A stretch of 64,000 bases of DNA from Rebecca billardiae RCC1528 (taxonomy: Eukaryota; Haptophyta): contig OZ251254.1 in the NCBI GenBank assembly GCA_965240325.2, positions 310,001 through 374,000 on the forward strand. Reading direction: 5' to 3'. The notes beneath the pieces were generated by a model. That model was not told the origin of the DNA and searched no databases. It saw only the letters and a list, made by a program, of their open reading frames with translations. Positions within the stretch are counted from its first letter, which is position 1. Each line of letters opens with the position of its first letter. A program made the position numbers and the translations under genes. Of this stretch, positions 52,774-62,611 are shown piece after piece.

Positions 52774-54899
52774 AGCGTGCGGCTCGGTCGGCGTCGCGCG
52801 CAGCTCGAGGCTCACCACGAGGTGCGAGCGGCTCGAGTGCTCGTTCAGGTTGTGCGCGCCCACCGCGCGATTGCGCGAGCCAACCGCCTGCGTTCATTCC
52901 CACGGGCCGATCGCATAAAAAGAAGGTTTTTTTCATTCCCACGGTGCGAGCGCGGCGAGGCGCGGCGCGGCACGCCGCGCGTGTGAGTGGCGTGGGTGAA
53001 GGCGCGGGCGGCGGCGGCGTGGCGGCGGCGCGCGCGCGCGCGGGCGTGCGTGCGCGCGTGCGCGGTGCCTCGCGGCGCGCGCGCGCACCAGCAGCTCGAG
53101 CGTCTGCTGCAGCGAGTGCACCCGCACCGCCGTCCGTCCCTCTGGCCAAACCGTCCCGTCGGGAGTTTGGCGCAGCTGCAATTCTACGCGCCGACCGCCG
53201 CCCTCGCCGCGCGCGCCCGGCCCGGCCTCGGGCGCGAGCAGGTCGTAGACGGACTCGTTGTACACCTCGACCATCGAGAGGTGCAGCGCGTACGCGTACC
53301 CGCCGTCGTAGTAACCCTCGCTCCCGCCGCCGCCGTAACCGCCGCCGTAACCGCCGCCGCCGCCGTCAGTCGGCGAGCCGCCGCCGCCGCCGCCGCCGCC
53401 GCCGTCGGCGCCGCCGCCGTCCACCGGCGCGGGCGCGGGCGGCGGCATGCCGACGCGCGTGCGCTCGAAGACCTCCTGCACGCGCGCACGCGCGCGCGCG
53501 CGCGCGCGCACGCCTCGTGAGCGCCTCGGCGACGGGGAAGGCGGGCGGCGGTGGCGCGCCGGGGCGGCGGCGGTGGCGCGCCGGAGCGCACAGTCACATG
53601 CACACGCTGGCGCGCGCCGCCGCCGCCGCCGCGCGCCGCCGCGCGCCGACGCACCGCGAGCGCCAGCGTGTTGATGCCAGGCTGCTGCCTCGCGTCGGCG
53701 GCGCCGCCGCCGCCCAGCAAGCTGCCCGGCGCGAACCCGCCCATCATCGTGTGCGTCTTGCCGCTCCCTGTCTGCCCATACGCGAGCACCGCGGCGGAAT
53801 ATCCGTCGACGAAGGATTTAATTAAAAGCGACACGTCCTCGAGGTAGAGCTGCCGCGTCTGCGAGGCGGGGCCGTACACGCGGTCCACGCGGAAGGCGGA
53901 GGGCTGCGCCGCGCGAGCGGGCGCGGAGGGCCACGCCGGGGGCGGGGGCGGGTGAGCGCCGGGGCGGCGCGCGCAGCACACGCCGCGGCTGCGCGCTGTG
54001 CTGGGCGCGCGCCGCCGCGCCGCCGCGCCGCGCGCCGCAGCCCTCCGCACCTGCCCGCCTGCGCGCGCGTTGAGCACGCGCACGGTGCCCGAGTCGGCGG
54101 CCTCGGAGAGGTCGACGGCGTTGCCCACGCCGGACGCGGTGGGCGACGCCGCGCGCCGCGGCCGCACGCGGCAGATTACTCGGAGATTGCCCCGCGCATC
54201 CATCAGCTGCTCTCGGAGCACGCGCACCGCGCGCGCGTGCGCGGCGGTCTGCTGCACCGCGGCGGCGGCGGTGCGCCGCGCGGACTCGGCGACGAGCGAG
54301 AGGTGCTCCGCGTGCGCGCGCGCCGCCTGCGCCTCGGCGGTGCGCTTGAGCAGCTCGGCGCGAATCCGGGCGACGGTGCCGGGGTCGATGTGCCCGGAGC
54401 CGGCGGCGCCGTCCGCGCCGGCGGCAGCGGCGGCGGCGGCGGCGGCGGAGCGGCCGGCGCCCGTGGCAGCGCCGTCACCATGATCCGCCACCAACGCGGC
54501 CGACGCGGCGCGCGCGTCCGCGCGCGCCGCGTGCGCGTCGGCGCGCGCGCGCGCCAGCTCAGCCTCGAGAGCAAGCGCGCGCGCACGCTCAGAGGCCATG
54601 GCGTCTCGCGTGCTCTGCATCTCGAGGTGGACGGCGTCGAGCTCAGTCTGCGCGCGCGCGGAGCCCTCGCGCGCCTCCTTCGCCTCCTGCGTCGCGCGCA
54701 CCACCGTCGCGATCGTCTCCGCCGCGCGGCGCGCGTCGGCCTTGCCGCACGCGCCGAGGGCAAGCGCCACGCGCGAGTTGGCCTCGGCGCGGGTGACCCA
54801 GCCGCCGCACTCGTCCGGGTACTCGAGGTGCGCGATGAGCGCCTCGTACTCTGGGTCCGCGCCCGAGCGCGGCTCGTCCGCCGGTGCTGACTCCGCCAT
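51382..54899 (-). CDS. Kinesin-14-like motor protein
   Basis: Five parts can be placed: exons 54899-54051, 53903-53655, 53475-53089 and 52887-51382, with GT-AG introns of 147, 179 and 201 nt, give 996 residues. The N-terminal 250 residues are acidic then coiled coil. The neck REQLMDARGNLRVICRVRP is typical of kinesin-14 (minus-end directed). The motor has the P loop GQTGSGKTHTMMGG, switch I NLNEHSSRSH, switch II LVDLAGSERV and the microtubule-binding ALGDVISAL plus YRNSKLTFLLSDALGG. Gly-, Ala- and Tyr-rich inserts enlarge surface loops. Unlike classical kinesin-14s, about 220 residues of Ser/Pro/Ala-rich tail follow the motor. Role: microtubule transport or spindle/flagellar function. Confidence 0.9.
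52893..52944. repeat. 13-bp direct repeat flanking a small insert near a kinesin splice site
   Basis: TTCATTCCCACGG occurs at 52893-52905 and 52932-52944 within the last kinesin intron, next to the acceptor at 52888. The 26 bp between them are A/T-rich, unlike the surroundings. Confidence 0.7.
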
Positions 54900-55808
54900 C
54901 GCGAGTGCGTGTGCGCGCGCGCCGCTCTTCGACCGTGGTGCGCGGGGTGCCGCCACTTCGTGGCCGGCGCCGGCGCGCGCCCAGGCCCGCCCACGAGCAA
55001 GCACACACCTTTACCCCCATACAAGTGGACCCAGCTGACGAATCGGCAAAGGCTGCCCCTTTCGTTCCTTTGATGGAATTGTACAAAGGAATGTTCGGTC
55101 ACGGCGGGTGCGGCGTCCCGATTGGCTGCGCGGCCAACCACCCGTTGGCTTTCGCCAGTTTGCACCTTCCAAGCCCCTTGCTTCATTGCTTGGGCATCAT
55201 TGCTGGACCCAGCATGGCCGCCGGCGTCCTGAGCCGGGCGCAACACATCATCCACACCTGCATTGGTCGAGGCACACCTTAGCAGCTATCCGGAGGGGAC
55301 CGGAGACATGTCGCACAGCCTTCCTCACACAACGCACCCACAAAGTACCTCAGCAGAGCCGATGGAAGCGGCACGCGGATGCTGCGCGGCGGCACGCGGA
55401 CCGGAGTCCGGAGAGTGGCGGAGCCTTCGGATAGGCTGAGTTATTAGTGCCCGGCGCCGCGCACGATCGTCGCGTGCATTGTGCAGGCCGCAACCCAGTG
55501 GACAACGAGACGAGGGCCACGGTGAGGGTACAAGGCATACATCATGCGCAACATGCCTGGCAGCAAGACCGGCCACCGAGGCCGCGCACTCTCCCGCAGG
55601 CTTCATTCACACTCTCCGGACGAGCCCCGGCGCCGCCGGGCTCAGGCCGCTGGCCGCCTCGGGCGCGGCCGGGAGCGGCTCGAAGCGCCGCCGCATGCAC
55701 GTAGCCCCGGCCCCGGGGCTTCACCGCGAGCACCAAAGAGATATATTCTCAACTTCACTACTCTCCTTCGGGGACACAGCCGACGGGACATGCCGGCGTC
55801 GGAGACGG
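54900..55808. other. Intergenic region without a recognised gene
   Basis: It contains the probable kinesin promoter (AT-richer at 55010-55090) and the 3' flank of the RTX-like gene. Nothing else is recognised. Confidence 0.5.
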
Positions 55809-57063
55809 CTACGGCGTCGGACTCGGCGAGGGAAGCGGCGTCGGCGTCGGTGTGGGCTCCGGTGGTGTCGGCCCCGGCGCCGGCGTGGGCTCCGGCACGG
55901 GCTTGAACGGCTTAAAGTGGCCGAAGAGCAGCGAGCGGCGGGTGCCAGGCGACGACCCAACCACCCCGCCCCCATCGGCGACGCAGCCGGCCGGGCACAC
56001 GAGGACCAGCTCGTCAATCATGTCGGCGTAGACCGTGTCAAACGAGTCGTAGTAGATGACGTCACGATAGCCGTCCTGCGCGTGGATCACATCGGCGCCC
56101 TGGCCACCTGCCGGATGCCCGGAGCGCCGGGGCGCAGGCACCGGGCACACGCGCGGAGGGAGCTCAGCACGCACGGCGTGCCAGCAGCCACGCCGCGCCG
56201 CGTGAGCGCGCCGGCGCGTGCACGCGCGCGCACCGTCAATGCGATCGTAGCCGTCGCCGCCGTGGATCACGTCGTTGCCCGCACCACCTGCCTCGTGCGC
56301 GCGGCCACGATGTGCGCGTGAGCAAGTACTGTATGCACGGCTGCGGTGCAGCTGACAGCAGCTGTCCACGCAATCGCATCGCAACACGACACGCACACGC
56401 ACACGGGCTGGCGGGGCGCGAGTGGAGGCGGGCGGACGCGTCCGGGGCGCACACCGTAGATGTAATTGCGTCCCTCGCGGGCCAGCCGCCAGGGTACGAG
56501 CCATCATTCACACCGTCATTCCCGCCGTAGAGGAGGTCGTCGCCACCCTGCCCGAAAATGAAGTTGTAGGCGTCGCCGCCATACCCGAGCCGGTTGCCGT
56601 CGCCCCCGTCACCGCCCGTGATCGTGTCGCCCCCACCGTTGCCATGGAGATAGTTCCTCGCCGACCCGCCGCGCGCATTCCACTCGGAGCCGTCACCGCC
56701 GCTACCGCCGATGATCGTATCCGCCTCGGCCCCGCCGTAGATGGCATTGACCACGTCTTCAGTCCTATTGTCAAAACCAGCGTCCTCCGCGGACTCGGCA
56801 ATGTACGTAGCTAGTTGGCGGCGCTCGCTGCGGCGCCACACGTACCGTCGCGCGGCCATTCATGCCATCGGCCGGGGCATGTTTGCGCGGCGCAGGCACG
56901 AATCGGAGTTGCACGAGGGCCGTAGCGGCTGGACGGCGCGCAAAGCCGGGGCGGCGCACCCTTGGTCGTCGGCAGCGGTGGTCTTGGCATTGGCGGCAGC
57001 GGCACGAGGGGACCCTGCCAGCACGGCGAGCGCCGCGGCCGCAGCCAGCGAGCGCGCGAGCAT
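55809..57063 (-). CDS. Secreted RTX-like calcium-repeat protein
   Basis: Four exons, 57063-56960, 56827-56514, 56287-56234 and 56107-55809, joined by GT-AG introns of 132, 226 and 126 nt, give 256 residues. A signal peptide (LARSLAAAAALAVLAGSPRA) opens the protein. Nonapeptide-type repeats follow: IYGGAEADTIIGGSGGDG, GDTITGGDGG, FGQGGDDLLYGG, and across introns GGAGNDVIHGGDGYDRIDGG and GGQGADVIHAQDGY. These form calcium-binding parallel beta-rolls in hemolysin-type repeat proteins. The C-terminus is a Pro/Thr-rich tail of PTP units. There is no toxin or enzyme domain, so an extracellular calcium-binding or structural role is likely. Introns 2 and 3 both cut a Gly codon after its first base at the same place in the repeat. 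Confidence 0.85.
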
Positions 57064-57363
57064 CCGCGGGCAGCGCCTCGGTGGCCGCGTGAGAAGGCTG
57101 CGCGCTAAGCCGCACCCCCGTCACTGTATCTTTTTCTGAGTAAAAACTGTACAGCACTGTGAAGTAAGCTGTGTGCGTGCGTCTCTTATTATTCTGAGTA
57201 AACTTGTACTACTACACAATCATGCAGAATTCCGCGCCGATCCAGCGAGCGGGCCGCCGCGCCCGCCCGTCGTTGGCAGTGGCGTGTCGAACACGCTTCG
57301 GCGGTTCGGCCTTCGGTTTGCCCACCACCCGCGACCGAGGCGCCCGCACTCGCTCTCGCGCTC

Positions 57364-57804
57364 ATGGCGCTCGCGCTCGTCGCGCTCATGGCGCTCGCGC
57401 TCGACACGCCCGCGGATCGCGAGGCGCCGTCCCAGCCTCCCGCCGAGCCCGAGGGCGCGCGCGGCTGGCCCGCCTCGCGCCTGCCCTGCGTGGTCGGCGG
57501 TGCCGTCGTCGGCGGGTTGGCGGTCGCGGCGGCGCCGCTCGCGCTTGGCGGCGTGATCGGCGTCTCCGCCGCCGGGCCGCTCTCGGGCGGCTTGCTCGCC
57601 GGCGCGCAGGCGAGCGCGGCGGCGTCTGGCGGGCTTACCGCGGGCAGCTTTTGGGCGGCGATGCAGAGCGCCGTCATGAGCGGCGCCTCAGCTTGCGCGG
57701 TGGCCAAGGGTGCGGGCGCGGGCGCGCTTGCGGGCGAGCTCGTGCACTCCCGGTCGCGAGGCGCTCCGACGGCCGACTCCGCGCGCCCCCACTCTCGGCT
57801 CTGA
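57364..57804 (+). CDS. IFI6/ISG12-like small membrane protein
   Basis: 146 residues from ATG 57364. A hydrophobic start (MALALVALMALAL) is followed by a Pro/Glu-rich stretch. Residues about 42-118 are an Ala/Gly-rich hydrophobic domain with the pattern of the interferon-induced 6-16 family: VVGGAVVGGLAVAAAPLALG, GVIGVSAAGPLSGGLLAGAQ, ASAAASGGLTAGSFWAAMQS. In animals these are mitochondrial or ER membrane proteins linked to apoptosis and antiviral defence. Related proteins occur in algae and fungi with unknown roles. No neighbour suggests a function. Confidence 0.72.
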   Translation: MALALVALMALALDTPADREAPSQPPAEPEGARGWPASRLPCVVGGAVVGGLAVAAAPLALGGVIGVSAAGPLSGGLLAGAQASAAASGGLTAGSFWAAMQSAVMSGASACAVAKGAGAGALAGELVHSRSRGAPTADSARPHSRL

Positions 57805-58976
57805 TGCGACCGTCACTCCGCATTGACACCGTCTACCCGCAAGGGCGGGCGCCGGGCCTGCCTCGCTGTCGCCCGCGCCGCCGCCTGCATGCAACCTCGC
57901 TTACCGAGGCCTGCTCGATCAGCTGGCCACGAGGTTGCATGCTACCGCAGTCGCCCGCGCGCCGCCGCCACTTGGCCTGCCCGATCAATTCGCATTGGAA
58001 TGTTTACTTTCAGTTAAATGGGCCACGGCGACGCTAGGCGGTGGACGGTGATGAAGTCACGGCGACGACGGCGGTGGCCAAAGCCGGGTCAGACTGGACC
58101 GTGAGTGGACGACGCCGGCGGCGATGATAGCAGAGACGCGGGCGCATGGCGGGCAGCAGCAGCAGATCGACTGCAGAGCCTACTCGCACGCACACTCACT
58201 GGTCACTACGGCTCGATACACCCGATAACACTTGCCGTGCACGTGGGCTCCAGGCCGTGCACTCCGGCATAATCGGCTCACGGGCCCTGACGGGACGGCA
58301 CACCGTGAGACAGGCCGTCACAGCCGACGCAAGCGGCGTCCCCCGACAAGCTGTCAAGCAGATGTTTAATTGACAGAGGTGTAGTAATAAATAGGTAATA
58401 AATTAATCAAGTGGCGGGCACGGCCAGCACAACCCAGACAGGTCCGTGCGGTCAGAATAATAAGCGCGTCACATCTCCATCAGGCCTCCAGAGTGCGGTT
58501 ACCAGCAGTCCAGCACGGCCGCGTCACACCGGGGCCCACATGACTGGCGCCGGCGGCTGGCCCACGGCCACGGGGCTAACGATACGTAGTCCCGGTTTCT
58601 TAGTAGTGTGACTATTCATGCGTATAGCGAACCAGCCAATCGCTATATCTAGTCTGCTCACGGTTTCTAGGCCATCAGATGATCCGCAGACGATCATAGC
58701 AAGTATAAGTAGCCCCGCCATAAGTTTCTTATTAACGTGACAGCTCCTTATTGCCCGCGATTGCCTGCACATAATAATATATGCGCGCTATTCGTCCGCC
58801 AATAAATAATAATAATAATGTAATATATATATAATATGATGACGACGATGATGACAAATCAAATCGGCCATATCGCGGCGACGTCGGATGGATGACGCGC
58901 ATGCACGCAATTTTTATTATATATATCGTAGTCGTCATCAATTTATTCTATAGCGCCGGTGGCCGGCCATGTCGGA
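57805..58976. other. Intergenic region without a recognised gene
   Basis: AT-rich tracts with TA/TAA repeats lie at 58370-58420 and 58730-58950. No gene or RNA is recognised. Confidence 0.6.
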
Positions 58977-59480
58977 TCAAGCGCGGCCTGACGCCTCGAG
59001 CGCGCCCTCGTCCCAGCGCAGCATGCCGAGCACCTCGCCGAGCGGCAGCCGCGCCGCCTTGCCCACACAGTCGTTCGCGCCGTACGTGAGGACCACCTCC
59101 TGCCCAGCATTAGCATGGCCGCCGCCGTCCTGAGCATCAGCATGGCTGCCGTCAGCATGGCCGCCGACGGGGCTCAGCTCGAGCCCCGAGACAAACTGCA
59201 CGACCTCGCAGCTGCCCGCGCCGCCGTCCAGCCCAGCGCCCCCGCCACCCCAGCCCCGCGCCCGCGCGCGCTCCTCCGCCGCCCCCGCCGCACTCGCGGC
59301 CGCCGGCAGGCACCACTCGTCAGAGTGGGCCACCAGGGCGTGTGGCGGCCGCGCGTCCAGCAGGTAGAACACGTGCAGGTAGCGCAGGCTATAGTACCTG
59401 GAGAAGGGCTGGTGGTGCGCGTGCGCCACGCCGAGCAGCCACGCCCGCTCCCGCCCTTCGCGCCCGCGCCCCGCCCCGCG

Positions 59481-59513
<33 letters not shown>

Positions 59514-61091
59514 AGCCGCCTGCGCGTGCGGCGCCGCCGCGCGCACGCGCACGAGCGGCGAAGTCCCGGAGCGGCGGAGCGCCTCGCAGCGCGACGTGTC
59601 CACCGCGCGCTGGAAGGCGGCGAGGTCGAGCTCGCCCCGGCGCAGCGCGCGCAGCTGCGTGTCGTACTTGAACGTCAGGTGCTTTGTCTTGAGCTCTGTG
59701 CGCGGCGCGAGAGGGCGCGGCAGCTGCTGCCCGCGCGGCGCGGCGCGCTCGGCGCCGGCGCCGTCCGTGCCGCCGCCGCCGACGGCACCGACGCCCCCGC
59801 TGCTGCGCTGGAGCGCGTCGGCCGGCGTCGTGGGCGCGCGCGGCGGCGGCGCGCGGTGCGCGAGCGCACTGCGTGCCTCCGTCACCTCACCCACCGCCCG
59901 CGCCGCCGCGCCGCCGGCGCCGGCCGCCCACAAGGGCCCCCTGGCGCCGCCCCCGCGGCAGCTGGTGCTGTTGCGAGTGTGTCGCCAGCTGAGCGCGGCT
60001 GGGCGCAGGTGCGCGATCGTCACGGTGGGGTCGAGCCACGCCTGCACGCGCACGCGGCCCTCGGGGCCCGGGTCGAAGATCAGCGCCTGGTTCCGACCGG
60101 CCGCGCCCGCGGGCTCGCACAGCGGAGCGACACAGCCGACCCGAACCGCCCAGCCGCGCGCCGCCGGCGCGCCGCCGTCCGTTGCGGCGGCCGCGCCGCG
60201 CTCGGCGGCCGGCTCGGCGGCGGGCTCGGCGGCGTCGCGGATCTCGAGCCGGCCGACGTGCGTGCCCCAGCGGCACTCGAGGCTCCCGCAGCCGTACTTT
60301 GGCGGCTGCACCGGCAGGAAGGTCGCCCAGACCGCATCGGAAGCGGCGTTGACTTCCGAGTCGGCCGCCGCGGCGGCCGCATGCGACGCGCGCACGCCCG
60401 CGCTCGCGCCCGCGCGCGCCAGCCGCACGTCCACTACGCCGAGTCGCCTGTCCCGCAGCTGCCGCGCGCACGCGCCGCGCGCGCCGCCGTCGCTCCAGCC
60501 GCCGCAGCCGTCGAGGGCGCGAGGCTCCCCGAGTGGCCTCAAGGCATCGTCGGTGCGCACGAGCAGCGTGTGCTTCTCGCCGCGGCGCTCGCGGAACTGC
60601 GCCTGCAGCTCGTGCGGCGAGGGGACGTCGCGGCACTGGTGCGTCCAGTCCACGCGGTAGCTCACCAAGTACCCGCCTCCGTACCGCGCGAGCGACGGGT
60701 TGTACGCCCGCATGCCGCGAAGCCGCGGCAGTTGCAGCGCAAACGGCCGGACGGGAAGGACGGCGGGCGTGCCGAGGACGCAGCTGCCGTTGTGCACGTG
60801 GTCGTACAGGAACGGATCGGTCGTCGCGTTCGGCTGCCACACGAGCCGGGGGTGGTACGGCGAGGGCTCGTCGGCCGACGCCGTGAGCGGCGGAATGCCG
60901 ACCGCCGCGTCGCGCGCGTCGCACGTGACGAGCGGCGGGAGCTCCTGCGCGCGCAGGCGGAGTTTCGCGGTCTTGGCCGCGCGCAACCGCTCCGCCCGCG
61001 CGGGCGCGTGGCTGCCGGCCGCCGGACCCTGCGCCGGCAACACCGGCAGCACCGCCGCGACGACGACGACGATGCAAGCCGCCGCCGCCAT
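58977..61091 (-). CDS. Secretory beta-propeller protein, GH130/GH43-like
   Basis: 704 residues from ATG 61091, no intron. The N-terminus is a signal peptide or signal anchor (AAAACIVVVVAAVLPVLPA). Landmarks are LRGMRAYNPSLARYGGGYLVSYRVDW, which I shorten to YNPSLARYGGGYLVSYR, a propeller blade start; HTLLVRTDDALRPLGEPRAL; GRNQALIFDP; FSRYYSLRYLHVFYLL; and VVLTYGANDCVGKAARLPLG. The last resembles the closing blade of GH130-type phosphorylases and related five-bladed propeller enzymes (GxxD near the C-terminus). Low-complexity Ala/Gly inserts expand several loops. The domain assignment is by pattern, and the activity (glycan phosphorolysis, hydrolysis or binding) is not determined. Confidence 0.68.
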
Positions 61092-61215
61092 CGCTGCTCC
61101 ACGCCTCGTGCACGCCTTGATGTAAATGATGCCGCATGCATGCAGATTTCAGATTTTTATCTCCTCCCTCGGTCCGAAGCGCTGGCTCGCCGCTCTCGCC
61201 TCCACTGCCGAAACG
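61092..61215. promoter_or_regulatory. Short divergent promoter
   Basis: Only about 124 bp separate the starts of the propeller gene and the sulfotransferase gene (34 bp if the upstream ATG at 61126 is used). A shared bidirectional promoter is likely. Confidence 0.5.
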
Positions 61216-62169
61216 ATGGCGCCGACGTGCGCCTTCTTTATTGTGCACCTGGCGCTCCTGGCCCTCGCGCGCCAGGTTTCGCAGCCGCCGCGCGCGCTGC
61301 AGTGCTCGCCGCCCGCAGCGGAGCAGGCGGGCCTCCGCGCGTACGGCTTCGCCGGCGTCCACTACGTCCGCCAGCTCCGCGCGTGGTTCTACGAGGTGCC
61401 GAAGTCCGCGTCGACGACCATCACGCGGTTCTTCAAGCTCTCGCAGGGCCGCGGCCTGAGCAAGTGGCGGGAGCGGCGCAGCCCGCTGGACATCGGCTTC
61501 ACGCTGGTGCGCCACCCGGTCTGCCGCGCCATCTCCGCCTTCCACACCGCGCACGGCCGCGCCGCGTGGCGCACCAACAGGACAAACTCGCCGTGCCCAT
61601 TTTCGCGCTTCCCGTATTTGCGCGAAAACATTTCGGACTCGGAGGGCCTCGTGCTCGCCGTGCGCACGCTGCGCGCGCACGGCACGGGGCTGGCCGACTC
61701 GGCGTGCGGCTTCGCGTACCACCACCTCCTCAGCCAGGCGTGGTTTCTCTGGCGCCCGCGCGTGCGCCTTCTCCTCTCGAGGCGCGGCGCGAAGGCCCCC
61801 CCGGCAGAATCGGAGCTGCCGCCGCCGCCCACCGTGGTGCTGCGGCTGGAGAGCTTGGCGCAGGACCTGCTTGCGCTGTGCGCCGCGCGGAACGCGAGCG
61901 CGTACTGCTCGGCGCGCATGCGCGCGCTCGGCGGGCTGCAGCGCGCCAACCCCTCCCGCCGCGCAAGCGTCAACGCCGAGGCACTCGCCGCTATACAAGA
62001 CTATTACTCACCCGATTACGAGTGCCTGGGCTATGCCCCTGACACTGCGCCCGGCGGCGCCGCCGGCCGCGCCGCGCCCGGCGACAGCGCGCGGCGAGCA
62101 GGCGGCGCGCGAGGGGCGGCGACGGGCGTGCCCAGCGCCGGCGCGATGGCGCCGACGGCGTGCACGTGA
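61216..62169 (+). CDS. Golgi-type carbohydrate sulfotransferase
   Basis: From ATG 61216 the product has 317 residues; an upstream in-frame ATG at 61126 would add 30 residues. The chosen start puts a hydrophobic stretch (TCAFFIVHLALLALARQV) at the N-terminus as a type II signal anchor. Residues about 55-70 contain FYEVPKSASTTITRFF, the 5'-phosphosulfate-binding loop of the Sulfotransf_2 family. About 35 residues later, FTLVRHPVCRAISAFHTAH is the 3'-phosphate-binding motif. NRTN and NAS are possible glycosylation sites. A Gly/Ala-rich tail follows the domain. It would transfer sulfate from PAPS to a glycan in the Golgi; the acceptor is unknown. Confidence 0.85.
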   Translation: MAPTCAFFIVHLALLALARQVSQPPRALQCSPPAAEQAGLRAYGFAGVHYVRQLRAWFYEVPKSASTTITRFFKLSQGRGLSKWRERRSPLDIGFTLVRHPVCRAISAFHTAHGRAAWRTNRTNSPCPFSRFPYLRENISDSEGLVLAVRTLRAHGTGLADSACGFAYHHLLSQAWFLWRPRVRLLLSRRGAKAPPAESELPPPPTVVLRLESLAQDLLALCAARNASAYCSARMRALGGLQRANPSRRASVNAEALAAIQDYYSPDYECLGYAPDTAPGGAAGRAAPGDSARRAGGARGAATGVPSAGAMAPTACT

Positions 62170-62611
62170 CGCCGCTGCTGATTCCGCCATATTCGTACGT
62201 CGTCGATATATATATATATTATTCATGTAACGGGTGCGCGGTGACTCAGCGGGCCGTCTGACGACTGCCACTCACCGCGTCGTCCGCGTCTGCTGTGAAG
62301 CCCGGTGCGCTCTATCGTCGGTCACGGGCCCCCCGCCAGTGGCACCGACGACGCCACGCCCTGACGACGAGTCCGCGTGACCGGACCGTGTCCCGGGGAC
62401 TGCGTCCGTCATCTGTCGACTGCACCGTCTGCTGCACTGCTGCACAGCTGCGCAGCACGCAGTCATATCATCACTGCTGATCGTAGTTGCGTCGCTGAGT
62501 ATATTATGCTGGTCTGCTCGGATCGGCGACGAGTGCCAGGAGCCACGTAGCCATGCCGAGCGATCACCAGCGCGCCCTGTCGCCAGCCGCTCCGCAATAT
62601 CCCTCCTATTG
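62170..62611. other. Convergent intergenic region
   Basis: A short TA run lies at 62207-62220. Nothing else recognised. Confidence 0.6.

Noticed and set aside
55809-57063. RTX-type toxin
   Set aside because: Only calcium-binding repeats and a signal peptide are present; there is no pore-forming, protease or other effector domain.
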